Of a stretch of 50,193 nt of DNA, positions 43,086-50,193 are shown in pieces. Under the pieces are notes generated by a model. The model did no database searches and was not told the origin of the DNA. It worked only from the letters and a program-made list of their open reading frames with translations. The translations under genes were made by a program, and so were the position numbers. The DNA comes from an uncultured Allomuricauda sp. (GTDB taxonomy: Bacteria > Bacteroidota > Bacteroidia > Flavobacteriales > Flavobacteriaceae): contig NZ_CAMYIC010000059.1 of assembly GCF_947258355.1 (NCBI RefSeq), positions 129,648-179,840 on the forward strand. The letters are read 5' to 3'. Each line of letters begins with the position of its first letter. Positions within the stretch are counted from its first letter, which is position 1.

Positions 43086-43685
43086 TTAATCCAAAGGAAC
43101 TAGTTGAATGTTTCTCCATTTTACCCGTATGCCTCCCCCATCGTGTATCTGGAGTGCAATGGCACCTCCGCCTTCTCCAATTTTTTCATCTTCCAAATGA
43201 ACCATTTCCACTCCATTGAGCCAAGATGTGACCTTGGGACCTACCACACGGATTTTCATAGTGTTCCACTCCCCCATTTTTAAGGCTTTGTCTTTTTCTG
43301 GGTCTGGTTTTATCAGCCAGCCACGTCCATAAGATTCGTAAATTCCACCCGTATCTTTCCCAGGAGGGGCCACTTCTACCTGCCAGCCACTTACTTTGGT
43401 GCCTTCAAAAGTTGAACGGATGAAAACACCGCTATTTCCATCTGCCTCTTGTTTAAATTCCAAGGTCAGTTCAAAATCTTTATAGAATTTTTCGGTTGAC
43501 AAATAACCGTACTCGCCTTTTGGACCACTTTCACAGATAAGTTCGCCATTTTCCACAAACCATTTTTCCTCTCCATGATTGACCCAACCATCCAAGTTCT
43601 CTCCATTAAAAAGCGAAATGGGTTCTTGTGCGAAAGTCATTTGTGCAGCCAAAAGGTATAGTCCTATTAAAATTTGTTTCTTCAT
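43086..43685 (-). CDS. Secreted DUF1080 protein, copy 2
   Basis: A 199-residue exported protein (signal peptide LIGLYLLAAQMTFAQ). It is essentially one DUF1080 domain: LFNGENLDGWVNHGEEKWFVENGELICESGPKGEYGYLSTEKFYKDFELTLEFKQEADGNSGVFIRS ... GEWNTMKIRVVGPKVTSWLNGVEMVHLED...GGGAIALQIHDGGGIRVKWRNIQLVPL. It is the last gene of the minus-strand operon and starts 23 bases after the M14 gene. It shares fold with copy 1 but lacks that copy's N-terminal beta domain, so the two are paralogues rather than a recent duplication. Confidence 0.87.
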   Translation of the reverse strand: MKKQILIGLYLLAAQMTFAQEPISLFNGENLDGWVNHGEEKWFVENGELICESGPKGEYGYLSTEKFYKDFELTLEFKQEADGNSGVFIRSTFEGTKVSGWQVEVAPPGKDTGGIYESYGRGWLIKPDPEKDKALKMGEWNTMKIRVVGPKVTSWLNGVEMVHLEDEKIGEGGGAIALQIHDGGGIRVKWRNIQLVPLD

Positions 43686-43708
43686 TTTTATTTGCTTGTT
43701 ATGATGAT

Positions 43709-45157
43709 TTATTTGCCGGTTATCAGTCCATTACCCATATGCTGCTCATCCAAAGGTTTGGAAAGGTCTATTAGAAAACCATTGACTACGGCGTGGGTCA
43801 ACTTTTCTTCTTTCTTTAAAAAGAAAGTGGGATTTATTCCAGGTTGCATTCTAAAACTTTCCAATTCGAACGTATCATCCACCAGTATCAATGGAAAATG
43901 TACAAATGCACTCTTTTCTGGCTTTTCTGTTATAACATAGGCAACACCATCTTTTAATAAACGCATAGGATCTTCAATGCGATCAACTTTGGATACTTTT
44001 GGAGGAACCATGGTGTAGCCTTCGGCATCAAAAGTCTTGTAGGCATAGTAAGTGGACAGGTCACCTTGATCAGCGACTGTGCTTCGGTAATAAAACTCAT
44101 TGTGGTTTTCCAAATCCACCTCATGATTGAAAATACCCAAGTCCAGAATGTAATCATCCCCTAAAAGTTCATAGGTCACATTCTCTATTTTTAGATCGAA
44201 CAACATGCGATTGTTATGTGGAATCTTTTCATAGTCTTCCACAGGAATATCCTTGTAAGATTCATTGGCCATCGTGTACAATGCCGAAAGAATGGATACA
44301 TAATTGAGTTTGCGGATTTCCTGTTTTTCAGGGTCTTCCGGATATCCTCCCGATTCAATCAAAATTAAGCTGGTGCCCCACTTGGCAATATTATCGCCAA
44401 AGGCCCTTGGCTCAAAGTCATCACTATATCGACCTACTTGACCAGGCGCGTAGTTTTGTATGATCTTGTTCATATATACAATCACCTTCATGGCATTCGC
44501 GCGGACTTTGTTAATATCCTTTTCGTAATTGTAGGCCGTAGCCAAATATGAAATGGTAGCTGGTTTTTCTGTACGTTCGGCATTGTAGTATTTGCTCTGG
44601 TCATGAAGATTAAAACCAAAATCGGCATCCAGACTGTCTCGGAGTCGTTTTAAGGTTTGTCCCTCTGGGGATTGTAAACGTAGGGCATCCCTATTAATAT
44701 CTATTCCCAAGGCATTCCTTCGAGTGAACACTTCCGCCCCATCGGGGTTGAGCATAGGTAAAAAATGAAGTTTTAGTTTGGAGAGAATCGCTTCCTTCTC
44801 TTCCTTGAATTCAGGAGCATCAAAAAAATTAAGAATATCAAAAATTGCTTGGGTTGCGGTAGGCTCATCCCCATGCATTTGAGACCACAAAAAGATATTG
44901 CTGTCCCCCGAACCGATACTGATCAAGTGCAAATCCCTTCCTTGAATGGACTTTCCTACTTTTTGAACCTCGAACTTTGGATTGGTCTTGAATTTTTGAA
45001 TCAAAGGTTGAATATCGGCATGTTTGATTCGTCGTTCCCCAATGCTTGATTCTTTGTAGTTCTCATACGTCTCGTAGAGTTGGGATGTGAGTTGGTCCTG
45101 TGCTTGCAACGAAAATCCGAGTAGTATTATTAATAAAAGTAGAAGCTGTTTTTTCAT
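43709..45157 (-). CDS. Secreted M14 family zinc carboxypeptidase
   Basis: A 482-residue exported metallopeptidase (signal peptide LLLLLIILLGFSLQAQ). The zinc motif HGDE in LWSQMHGDEPTATQAI is near 96 and the second His is in FGFNLHDQSKYY near 182. The substrate-binding motif is NPDGAEVFTRRNALGIDINRDA, and the catalytic-region Glu is in LILIESGGYPED near 267. A beta-rich C-terminal domain follows (~310-480). M14 peptidases of this branch include enzymes that trim peptidoglycan peptides. Its start overlaps the stop of the Amidase_2 gene by one base (TAATG), tying the two functionally. Confidence 0.9.
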   Translation of the reverse strand: MKKQLLLLLIILLGFSLQAQDQLTSQLYETYENYKESSIGERRIKHADIQPLIQKFKTNPKFEVQKVGKSIQGRDLHLISIGSGDSNIFLWSQMHGDEPTATQAIFDILNFFDAPEFKEEKEAILSKLKLHFLPMLNPDGAEVFTRRNALGIDINRDALRLQSPEGQTLKRLRDSLDADFGFNLHDQSKYYNAERTEKPATISYLATAYNYEKDINKVRANAMKVIVYMNKIIQNYAPGQVGRYSDDFEPRAFGDNIAKWGTSLILIESGGYPEDPEKQEIRKLNYVSILSALYTMANESYKDIPVEDYEKIPHNNRMLFDLKIENVTYELLGDDYILDLGIFNHEVDLENHNEFYYRSTVADQGDLSTYYAYKTFDAEGYTMVPPKVSKVDRIEDPMRLLKDGVAYVITEKPEKSAFVHFPLILVDDTFELESFRMQPGINPTFFLKKEEKLTHAVVNGFLIDLSKPLDEQHMGNGLITGK

Positions 45158-45822
45158 TATTGTTTTTTTCTTGGTACAGGTTTAAAATTAAATTTTTTAG
45201 TGGCATTCCTTACGTTTTCAACAAAATCCATTCCCGGGTCTGTTTTTTCGGTTCGATATCCATCGTCTACCTCTAACCAAAGTGGATGTCCTTCGAACAA
45301 GGTATATTCTTGATGGCCAATTACATATTCGATATCATATTTTGATGCCAAATAATTGACCAGATAAATATTGGATTTGAGCTGTTGCTTGGTCAAGGGC
45401 ATTCCATCGGTCCCACCAACATTCTCAATTCCAATGGCGCAATGATTCAAGCCGATGGTATGACGTGCCATGGTGGTTTCGGGCATTAAACGGTAAATGG
45501 TACCATCTTGATCAACCAGAAAGTGTGAAGAAACATTTAGGCCACTCACATTCTCCAAATCGGGTCGCCAATTGGGCAATGTAGACCTATTAAAAGCTTC
45601 AAAGGACTTTTTAAGGGATGGTATAGCGGTCCAATGCAGGACTATCATTTTTGGGGTTATCTCAGGAGTATCCTGATCAAGTTCGTATCTGTTGAGGAGG
45701 TACTCTTTGGTGAGTTCAACACGTTGCTCATCAAAAATAATGGGAATATCCACGATTTCTCTTTGTGTGGTGCATGCGCCAAAAACAATCAAAAATATAA
45801 TGGCAATATTAGTTTTTTTCAT
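45157..45822 (-). CDS. N-acetylmuramoyl-L-alanine amidase lipoprotein (Amidase_2)
   Basis: A 221-residue lipoprotein (NIAIIFLIVFGACTTQRE). The Amidase_2/PGRP core: MIVLHWTAIPSLKKSFEAFNR with the first zinc His near 62, SSHFLVDQDGTIYRLMPETTMARHTIG with His near 119, NHCAIGIENVGG, then IGHQEYT and a last acidic/ligand segment EKTDPGMDF near 194. It cleaves the bond between muramic acid and L-Ala in peptidoglycan or muropeptides. It overlaps the 3D gene by 4 bases (ATGA) and the M14 gene by 1. Confidence 0.92.
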   Translation of the reverse strand: MKKTNIAIIFLIVFGACTTQREIVDIPIIFDEQRVELTKEYLLNRYELDQDTPEITPKMIVLHWTAIPSLKKSFEAFNRSTLPNWRPDLENVSGLNVSSHFLVDQDGTIYRLMPETTMARHTIGLNHCAIGIENVGGTDGMPLTKQQLKSNIYLVNYLASKYDIEYVIGHQEYTLFEGHPLWLEVDDGYRTEKTDPGMDFVENVRNATKKFNFKPVPRKKQ

Positions 45823-46256
45823 TTCGTGGTATTAATGGTGTCGGTGTCCAAAGGAATCGCGTAACATATCAATACTTGTTTTTTGCCCCATTCCCTTGCC
45901 TTTTTCACGTCTTTGCCCATATAAATATCGATTCGGTTCTTCCACCGATAATGCATTTTGTCCTTTACATAAAACGTGTCGGGAAATGTATCTATTTTAA
46001 CCATGGTATTGTGGGTCAGTCCCATTTTAATTAGGTCTCTTGAAACCGCAATACTTTTCATGCCAGGTTTTAATGTGTCTCCCCAAGCAGCTACGGCTGG
46101 GCTAATACTATCAGTTTGCCAATAAACAGAATTGTAAGCGGAAGCAGTCACTTCGTGACCGTACCATTCATGTTTTGCAATAGGTTCTGTCGGGGGTTGC
46201 TCTTTTGGTGAGCACCCGAGGGTTATTATAAATGCTATGGCAATCCATTTTTTCAA
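45819..46256 (-). CDS. 3D-domain lipoprotein
   Basis: A 145-residue lipoprotein (IAIAFIITLGCSPKEQ). The rest is a 3D (Asp-rich, double-psi barrel) domain: EVTASAYNSVYWQTDSISPAVAAWGDTLKPGMKSIAVSRDLIKMGLTHNTMVKI then YVKDKMHYRWKNRIDIYMGKDVKKAREWGKKQV. 3D domains are related to MltA lytic transglycosylases and resuscitation factors. The start is TTG at 46256, overlapping the FG-GAP gene stop (TTGA); it overlaps the amidase start by 4 bases. Confidence 0.85.
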   Translation of the reverse strand: MKKWIAIAFIITLGCSPKEQPPTEPIAKHEWYGHEVTASAYNSVYWQTDSISPAVAAWGDTLKPGMKSIAVSRDLIKMGLTHNTMVKIDTFPDTFYVKDKMHYRWKNRIDIYMGKDVKKAREWGKKQVLICYAIPLDTDTINTTK

Positions 46257-47740
46257 TGCAATAAATTTTCCAAGACCACAATATCAACATTGCTTTCTTT
46301 CCAACGGTCCGATAGTACTTTGGGAACAGGTGTAAATCCCAAGGTCAAAGAACTTAAAACGATGTCTTCGTCACCGTCATTATCAATATCTGCTGCGTCC
46401 ATTAAAAACCAACGGGCCAAAGTAGGGTCTTCCAATATGTTGGTGGTGAACTCATAATTTTCCGAGTCTTTGTTTTCCAGATAAACAAAAGTAAGTTCTG
46501 GATATTCAAAGTAATTGGGAAAAGTACTGACCAATGCAAAATCCAGGTCTCCATCTTTGTCGTAGTCTCTAGATACCACTCTTGTTGCACCGTACATGGG
46601 ATAAAAGAAGGATTCAGAATAGGTACCGTCCCCATTGTTCAGATGTATGCGCATTCCATGATAAGGTTTGTTCACAAAAGAAATGTCGGCATTGTCCCCT
46701 TGAACTGTGACAATATCCTGCAACCCATCATTATTGTAATCAACCAACTCGAACCAACTCGTACCATAAACGGGGCTGAACTCCAACACTTTTTTAGCTT
46801 GGAATACCAAATCATCGGTTTGGTAAAAAATAGTGATGCTTTCGTTGCTCTGCGTCATTAAAGCAACAATGTCCGTTTTGTTATCCCCGTTCATATCCCT
46901 GGCCACGGTTCTTATGGCCCCAGGTAGGTTCAACAACACTTTTTTGTCGTATTGCCCCGATTCATTTTCGGTCAAAAGCGATAATCTTCCGGACTCATTT
47001 CCGAATTCACTAACCACAATTTCATTCCTGCCATCACCGTTTAAGTCCTCTAGAAGGGTATGCACCGGTCTGTGAAAACTGTTTTGTAATGAAAGGGTGT
47101 CTTTCCCAATTTTCCGGGTCAGTTTCCCTTTTTCCAACTCAGATGGCCCTAAAATCCCGACCTCACTGATAATTTCAACCGAGTCTTTTTTACTGTACCA
47201 CGTAACGGGGGTTTTTCCTTGATAAAGTTGCTTTGTGGTTTCTTCTGAAAAATAAAAAGAGCTCAAATTTCCTGTAAGGTCCCCAAAGAATAAAGGATTT
47301 TCTCCGTTTTTGAACCCCAAATAGGTAATTAGGGCACCGTTCTGACTATCCAAAGCATATGGTCTGACAGTGAAAGATCGTAGCGTATCTGCCTTGGGTA
47401 CATTGATGGTCTCCAGTTTTTCTGGAGCATTGGATAGTATATAGTTTTCCAGTTGTGCCCACTCTTTTAAAGTGATTTTTGGCCTAAATCCAGGCTTAAC
47501 CTCATTTGGGTCCTGATACATTCCTTCGACATCCATGCGAGCTACCATGGCAGGAAGCACAGATTTTTCCCAGACCTCTTTTGATAATTCTTCGATTTTT
47601 GGGGCGATATGGCAACTTGCACAATATTTGTTGTAAAGTTGTGCTTCTTCTTGTTTTGGTTTCTCTTTTTTGCAGGAACCCATTAAAACAATGAGCACTA
47701 GCATGGTAATTGGGGAAAAAACTTTCAGTTGGTCTGGCAT
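46253..47740 (-). CDS. Haem-motif FG-GAP/VCBS repeat lipoprotein
   Basis: A 495-residue lipoprotein. The preferred Met at 47740 gives the signal QLKVFSPITMLVLIVLMGSCKKEKPKQEE; a longer frame to 47794 exists. YNKYCASCHIAP near 40 is a single CxxCH haem-attachment motif, followed by a c-type-like helical stretch. From ~200 on, FG-GAP/VCBS propeller repeats are seen, with Asp-rich loops DLNGDGRNEIVVSEF, DMNGDNKTDIVALM, DYNNDGLQDIVTVQ, DYDKDGDLDFALVS and DIDNDGDEDIVLSS. Cytochrome-like plus propeller proteins occur in Bacteroidota, Planctomycetes and Verrucomicrobia, usually uncharacterised. It lies in an otherwise peptidoglycan-active operon. Confidence 0.83.
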   Translation of the reverse strand: MPDQLKVFSPITMLVLIVLMGSCKKEKPKQEEAQLYNKYCASCHIAPKIEELSKEVWEKSVLPAMVARMDVEGMYQDPNEVKPGFRPKITLKEWAQLENYILSNAPEKLETINVPKADTLRSFTVRPYALDSQNGALITYLGFKNGENPLFFGDLTGNLSSFYFSEETTKQLYQGKTPVTWYSKKDSVEIISEVGILGPSELEKGKLTRKIGKDTLSLQNSFHRPVHTLLEDLNGDGRNEIVVSEFGNESGRLSLLTENESGQYDKKVLLNLPGAIRTVARDMNGDNKTDIVALMTQSNESITIFYQTDDLVFQAKKVLEFSPVYGTSWFELVDYNNDGLQDIVTVQGDNADISFVNKPYHGMRIHLNNGDGTYSESFFYPMYGATRVVSRDYDKDGDLDFALVSTFPNYFEYPELTFVYLENKDSENYEFTTNILEDPTLARWFLMDAADIDNDGDEDIVLSSLTLGFTPVPKVLSDRWKESNVDIVVLENLLH

Positions 47741-47762
47741 TAGTTGGTTTGGTATTAAGGTT

Positions 47763-48635
47763 TTAGTTTGGCAAAGGAACATAGGTGTCGTCATTTTCCA
47801 TCATTGGAAAAGTCTTATTGGCCCATGTTTTTTTGGCTTCTTCCAATTTTTCTTGGCTGGAAGAAACAAAATTCCAATAAATATAGCGTTCCTCTGGAAA
47901 AGGTTCTCCACCAAACAACATTAAATGGGTGTTAGGTTTAAGCTTGATGTTACAGGTATCCTCAACTTTGGATACCAAAATGTTCCCTTCACCAACTATT
48001 TCACCGCAGGCTTCTATGCTTCCTTCTACAATGCAAATGCCTATTTCTCCTTTTAATCTACCATTTACATTGAGTGTATAGGAATCCTTTGTGTTGATTT
48101 TGACCATAAAAAGATTGGAATGAACTGGAACTGGGGATTTTTTGCCATACCCCTCCCCGGCCACTAATTTAAAATCGGTAGTTCCATCTTTCCATTTGGG
48201 AATATCTTTCCCATCAATATGATGGAACTGAGGTTCCATATCTTCCAGTTCTTTCGGTAGTGCTACCCAAATTTGATAACCATGGGCCGTAAATGTGTTG
48301 CCGTTCCGCATATCTGGAGGTGTGCGCTCCGTATGGGTCACTCCCCTACCAGCTGTCATCCAGTTTACGGAGCCAGGTTTTATTCGTTGGTGGGTCCCCA
48401 GACTATCTTCGTGGATGATTTCGCCCTCGAGCATAAAAGTTAAAGTGGACAGCCCTGTGTGCGGGTGTTGGTCTACGTCCATATATTTTTCCGGACCCAA
48501 TTGTGTGGGTCCCATATGGTCTATAAAGATGAATGGGCCTATCATTCGTTTTTTGCGGAAAGGAATCAGTCTTCCTACTAAAAAGTCGCCAATATCCCTG
48601 CTTCGTTCTTCAATGATCAATCCAATGTTGGACAT
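47763..48635 (-). CDS. Pirin family protein
   Basis: A 290-residue bicupin. The N-terminal cupin has the pirin metal motif DQHPHTGLSTLTFMLEGEIIHEDSLG and TAGRGVTHTERTP, giving the expected His/Glu ligand set; a C-terminal cupin follows (GEIGICIVEGSIEACGE; LMLFGGEPFPEERYIYWNFVSSS). Pirins act as quercetinase-like dioxygenases or redox-sensing cofactors; in bacteria the role varies. First gene of the minus-strand operon, 22 bases before the FG-GAP gene. Confidence 0.9.
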   Translation of the reverse strand: MSNIGLIIEERSRDIGDFLVGRLIPFRKKRMIGPFIFIDHMGPTQLGPEKYMDVDQHPHTGLSTLTFMLEGEIIHEDSLGTHQRIKPGSVNWMTAGRGVTHTERTPPDMRNGNTFTAHGYQIWVALPKELEDMEPQFHHIDGKDIPKWKDGTTDFKLVAGEGYGKKSPVPVHSNLFMVKINTKDSYTLNVNGRLKGEIGICIVEGSIEACGEIVGEGNILVSKVEDTCNIKLKPNTHLMLFGGEPFPEERYIYWNFVSSSQEKLEEAKKTWANKTFPMMENDDTYVPLPN

Positions 48636-48685
48636 GTTTAAATGTTTATATTTAGATGCAGAAAGTTACAAATACATCTATAACC

Positions 48686-50020
48686 ATGAAACTACTTAAG
48701 CGTGTTTTGCTGCTCCTACTTATTGTAATCGGAGTGGCCATCTATTTTAATTATCCCAAATTGAACATTATTTCCGGATATGCGGCAAAAAATATGGCTT
48801 CCGGTGTTTATGTTGCCCATCGTTCGGCCGCAAGTATAAATCAATACGATAATAGTGCACCACTGATTGAAATAGCTTCGACAGAGGTAAATGAAAGTGA
48901 AGAATCCGCTTCATCCACTGTTTACGGCCTTATGGAGCGCACAGCAGTGTATAGGGATGGTCTAGGGGCGGTTTTGATCAATGACGATTATGATCCAGAA
49001 AAACTGACCATTCGTCCACAAAGAAATCAGGTAATGGATACTGTTCCTTATCCCTTTGGGCAAGCAGCTCCGATTGATACCATTCTGCCAGAAGTGGATA
49101 TGGACCAGATCAACAAAGCTATTGCTATGGCCTTTGCAGAGCCAGAAACACAAAAAACAAGGACTTTCCTTATTTTATATAAAGGACATTTGATCGCGGA
49201 AAAATATATTGATGGCTTTGATAAGGACACTCCTATTTTGGGTTGGTCAATGACAAAGAGTGTTTTGGCCACGTATTTCGGAATTCTACAGCATCAAGGA
49301 AAATTGGAAATGGATTGGCCGGCACCCATTGCGGAATGGAAAGATGATGAAAGAAAAGATATTACCCTGGACCATTTGCTCCGCATGCAAAGCGGATTGG
49401 AATGGGACGAGGACTATACAGGTATATCCGATGTTACCAGAATGTTGTTTTTGGACAGTGATATGACCCTTGCGCAACGCAACAAAAAAGCCATCGCCAA
49501 ACCTACGGAGATTTGGAACTATTCTTCTGGTACTACAAATCTCTTATCGGGAATACTTAGGCAACAGTTTCGAACTCATCAAGAATATTTGGATTTCCCC
49601 TACTCTTCATTGATTGATAAAATTGGCATGTATTCCATGGTTTTGGAAGCCGATATTGCGGGCAACTATGTGGGGTCTTCATATTCTTGGGCCAGTACTA
49701 GGGATTGGGCCCGTTTTGGTCAATTGTATCTGGATAAAGGGAATTGGAACGGTGAACAGTTATTCGACTCAGATTGGGTAGACTATATCACAACACCTAC
49801 GCTACATTCCAATGGTACTTATGGAGCACACTTTTGGTTAAATGCGGAAGGAAAGTATCCCGATGTGCCAAAAGACTTGTTTTCCTGCAATGGTTTTGAA
49901 GGGCAACATGTATTTGTGATTCCTTCCAAAGACTTGGTCGTTGTACGGACTGGTTTGGCCGAGGAACCATATTTTGATATAAATGGTGTATTGTCAAACA
50001 TCGTGAAAGCAGTACCATAA
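48686..50020 (+). CDS. Membrane-anchored class C beta-lactamase-like serine hydrolase
   Basis: A 444-residue protein with an N-terminal anchor (VLLLLLIVIGVAIYFNYP). The SxxK motif GWSMTKS is near 187 with the nucleophilic Ser, the YxS-type motif in IWNYSSGTTNLLSGIL near 278, and a late HSNGTYGAHFWLN motif in place of KTG. ITLDHLLRMQSGLEWDED is characteristic of the 6-aminohexanoate-dimer hydrolase/esterase EstB branch. The frame opens ten codons earlier, but the ATG at 48686 directly precedes the anchor. It is divergent from the pirin operon by 50 bases and probably acts on peptides, esters or cell-wall fragments in the periplasm. Confidence 0.88.
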   Translation: MKLLKRVLLLLLIVIGVAIYFNYPKLNIISGYAAKNMASGVYVAHRSAASINQYDNSAPLIEIASTEVNESEESASSTVYGLMERTAVYRDGLGAVLINDDYDPEKLTIRPQRNQVMDTVPYPFGQAAPIDTILPEVDMDQINKAIAMAFAEPETQKTRTFLILYKGHLIAEKYIDGFDKDTPILGWSMTKSVLATYFGILQHQGKLEMDWPAPIAEWKDDERKDITLDHLLRMQSGLEWDEDYTGISDVTRMLFLDSDMTLAQRNKKAIAKPTEIWNYSSGTTNLLSGILRQQFRTHQEYLDFPYSSLIDKIGMYSMVLEADIAGNYVGSSYSWASTRDWARFGQLYLDKGNWNGEQLFDSDWVDYITTPTLHSNGTYGAHFWLNAEGKYPDVPKDLFSCNGFEGQHVFVIPSKDLVVVRTGLAEEPYFDINGVLSNIVKAVP

Positions 50021-50193
50021 ATCGATGAGATATACTAAAATGCTTCTAAAACCACAGATTATGGCTACTTCACAACAATAATTTCGATTACGGGAACTAA
50101 GGTGGTAGTTTTACCATGTAATAATAAACGAAAGTAATTTTTTCATTTTCATATAGTGTTCTCGTAAAAGAGTCTTGACCCAAGCGGCAGGGC

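Noticed and set aside
50021..50193. Gene start at the right edge
   Set aside because: The last 173 bases contain only short AT-rich frames with many stops and no recognisable start, so nothing was called.

Overview
The window looks like a chromosomal segment of a marine Flavobacteriaceae-type bacterium (phylum Bacteroidota). This is inferred from the mix of families: DUF2490 barrel, GIN-like head domain, PD40-amidohydrolase, SlyD-like FKBP, two DUF1080 proteins, LytTR and TPR-type two-component systems, and many lipoproteins with Cys followed by acidic or basic residues. Shine-Dalgarno-like sites are largely absent, TTG starts are common, and the candidate promoters resemble the Bacteroidota TTG/TAnnTTTG type. 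The genus cannot be fixed from sequence alone; an Allomuricauda- or Maribacter-like genome would fit. No rRNA, convincing tRNA, CRISPR array, transposase or integrase was seen.

Layout. 1-2120: a gene tail and terminator, a DUF1348 (NTF2-like) gene, a block of REP-like inverted repeats, then an AraC regulator and a DUF302 gene. 2188-7687: a secreted M28 peptidase (minus strand), a Tat-exported PLP enzyme, a secreted NTF2-like protein, a TonB-like small protein and a TPR protein. 7737-15742: a 1130-residue PD40 propeller/amidohydrolase fusion (minus strand), a three-gene envelope operon (YwqK/MORN-like, DUF2490, MORN), and a DinB protein. 15757-21293: an AraC-TolB-TPR membrane regulator divergent from an ankyrin lipoprotein and an acyltransferase, with helically phased repeats between them, then a membrane-anchored amidohydrolase. 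21421-26477: a SlyD-like FKBP, a small membrane protein, a TPR histidine kinase with its NarL-type regulator, and two lipoproteins, one of 41 residues.

26557-33371: a visibly AT-richer module bracketed by a 20-bp direct repeat. It holds a LytS/LytTR-type two-component pair, a CPBP protease, an ABC transporter with a GIN-like partner, a structured region with a 68-codon open frame of unknown status, and an orphan envelope protein. 33479-40707: a universal stress protein, an aldehyde dehydrogenase, two lipoproteins, a GH37 trehalase divergent from a GntR/FCD regulator with a palindromic operator, a small basic ORF, and a moaD-mobA pair in which MoaD lacks the usual C-terminal Gly-Gly.

40918-50020: a vWA lipoprotein and a DUF1080 protein, facing a tightly packed minus-strand operon. 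That operon encodes, in order, pirin, a haem-motif FG-GAP lipoprotein, a 3D-domain lipoprotein, an Amidase_2 lipoprotein, an M14 carboxypeptidase and a second DUF1080 protein. A class C beta-lactamase-like serine hydrolase diverges from its head. The common thread is the cell envelope: exported peptidases, amidohydrolases, peptidoglycan-active enzymes and lipoproteins, each group with its own local regulator. The strongest candidates for something undescribed are the peptidoglycan operon at 43086-48635, the MORN/DUF2490 operon at 11385-15023, the AraC-TPR/ankyrin/acyltransferase locus at 15757-19747, and the repeat-bracketed module at 26557-33371.
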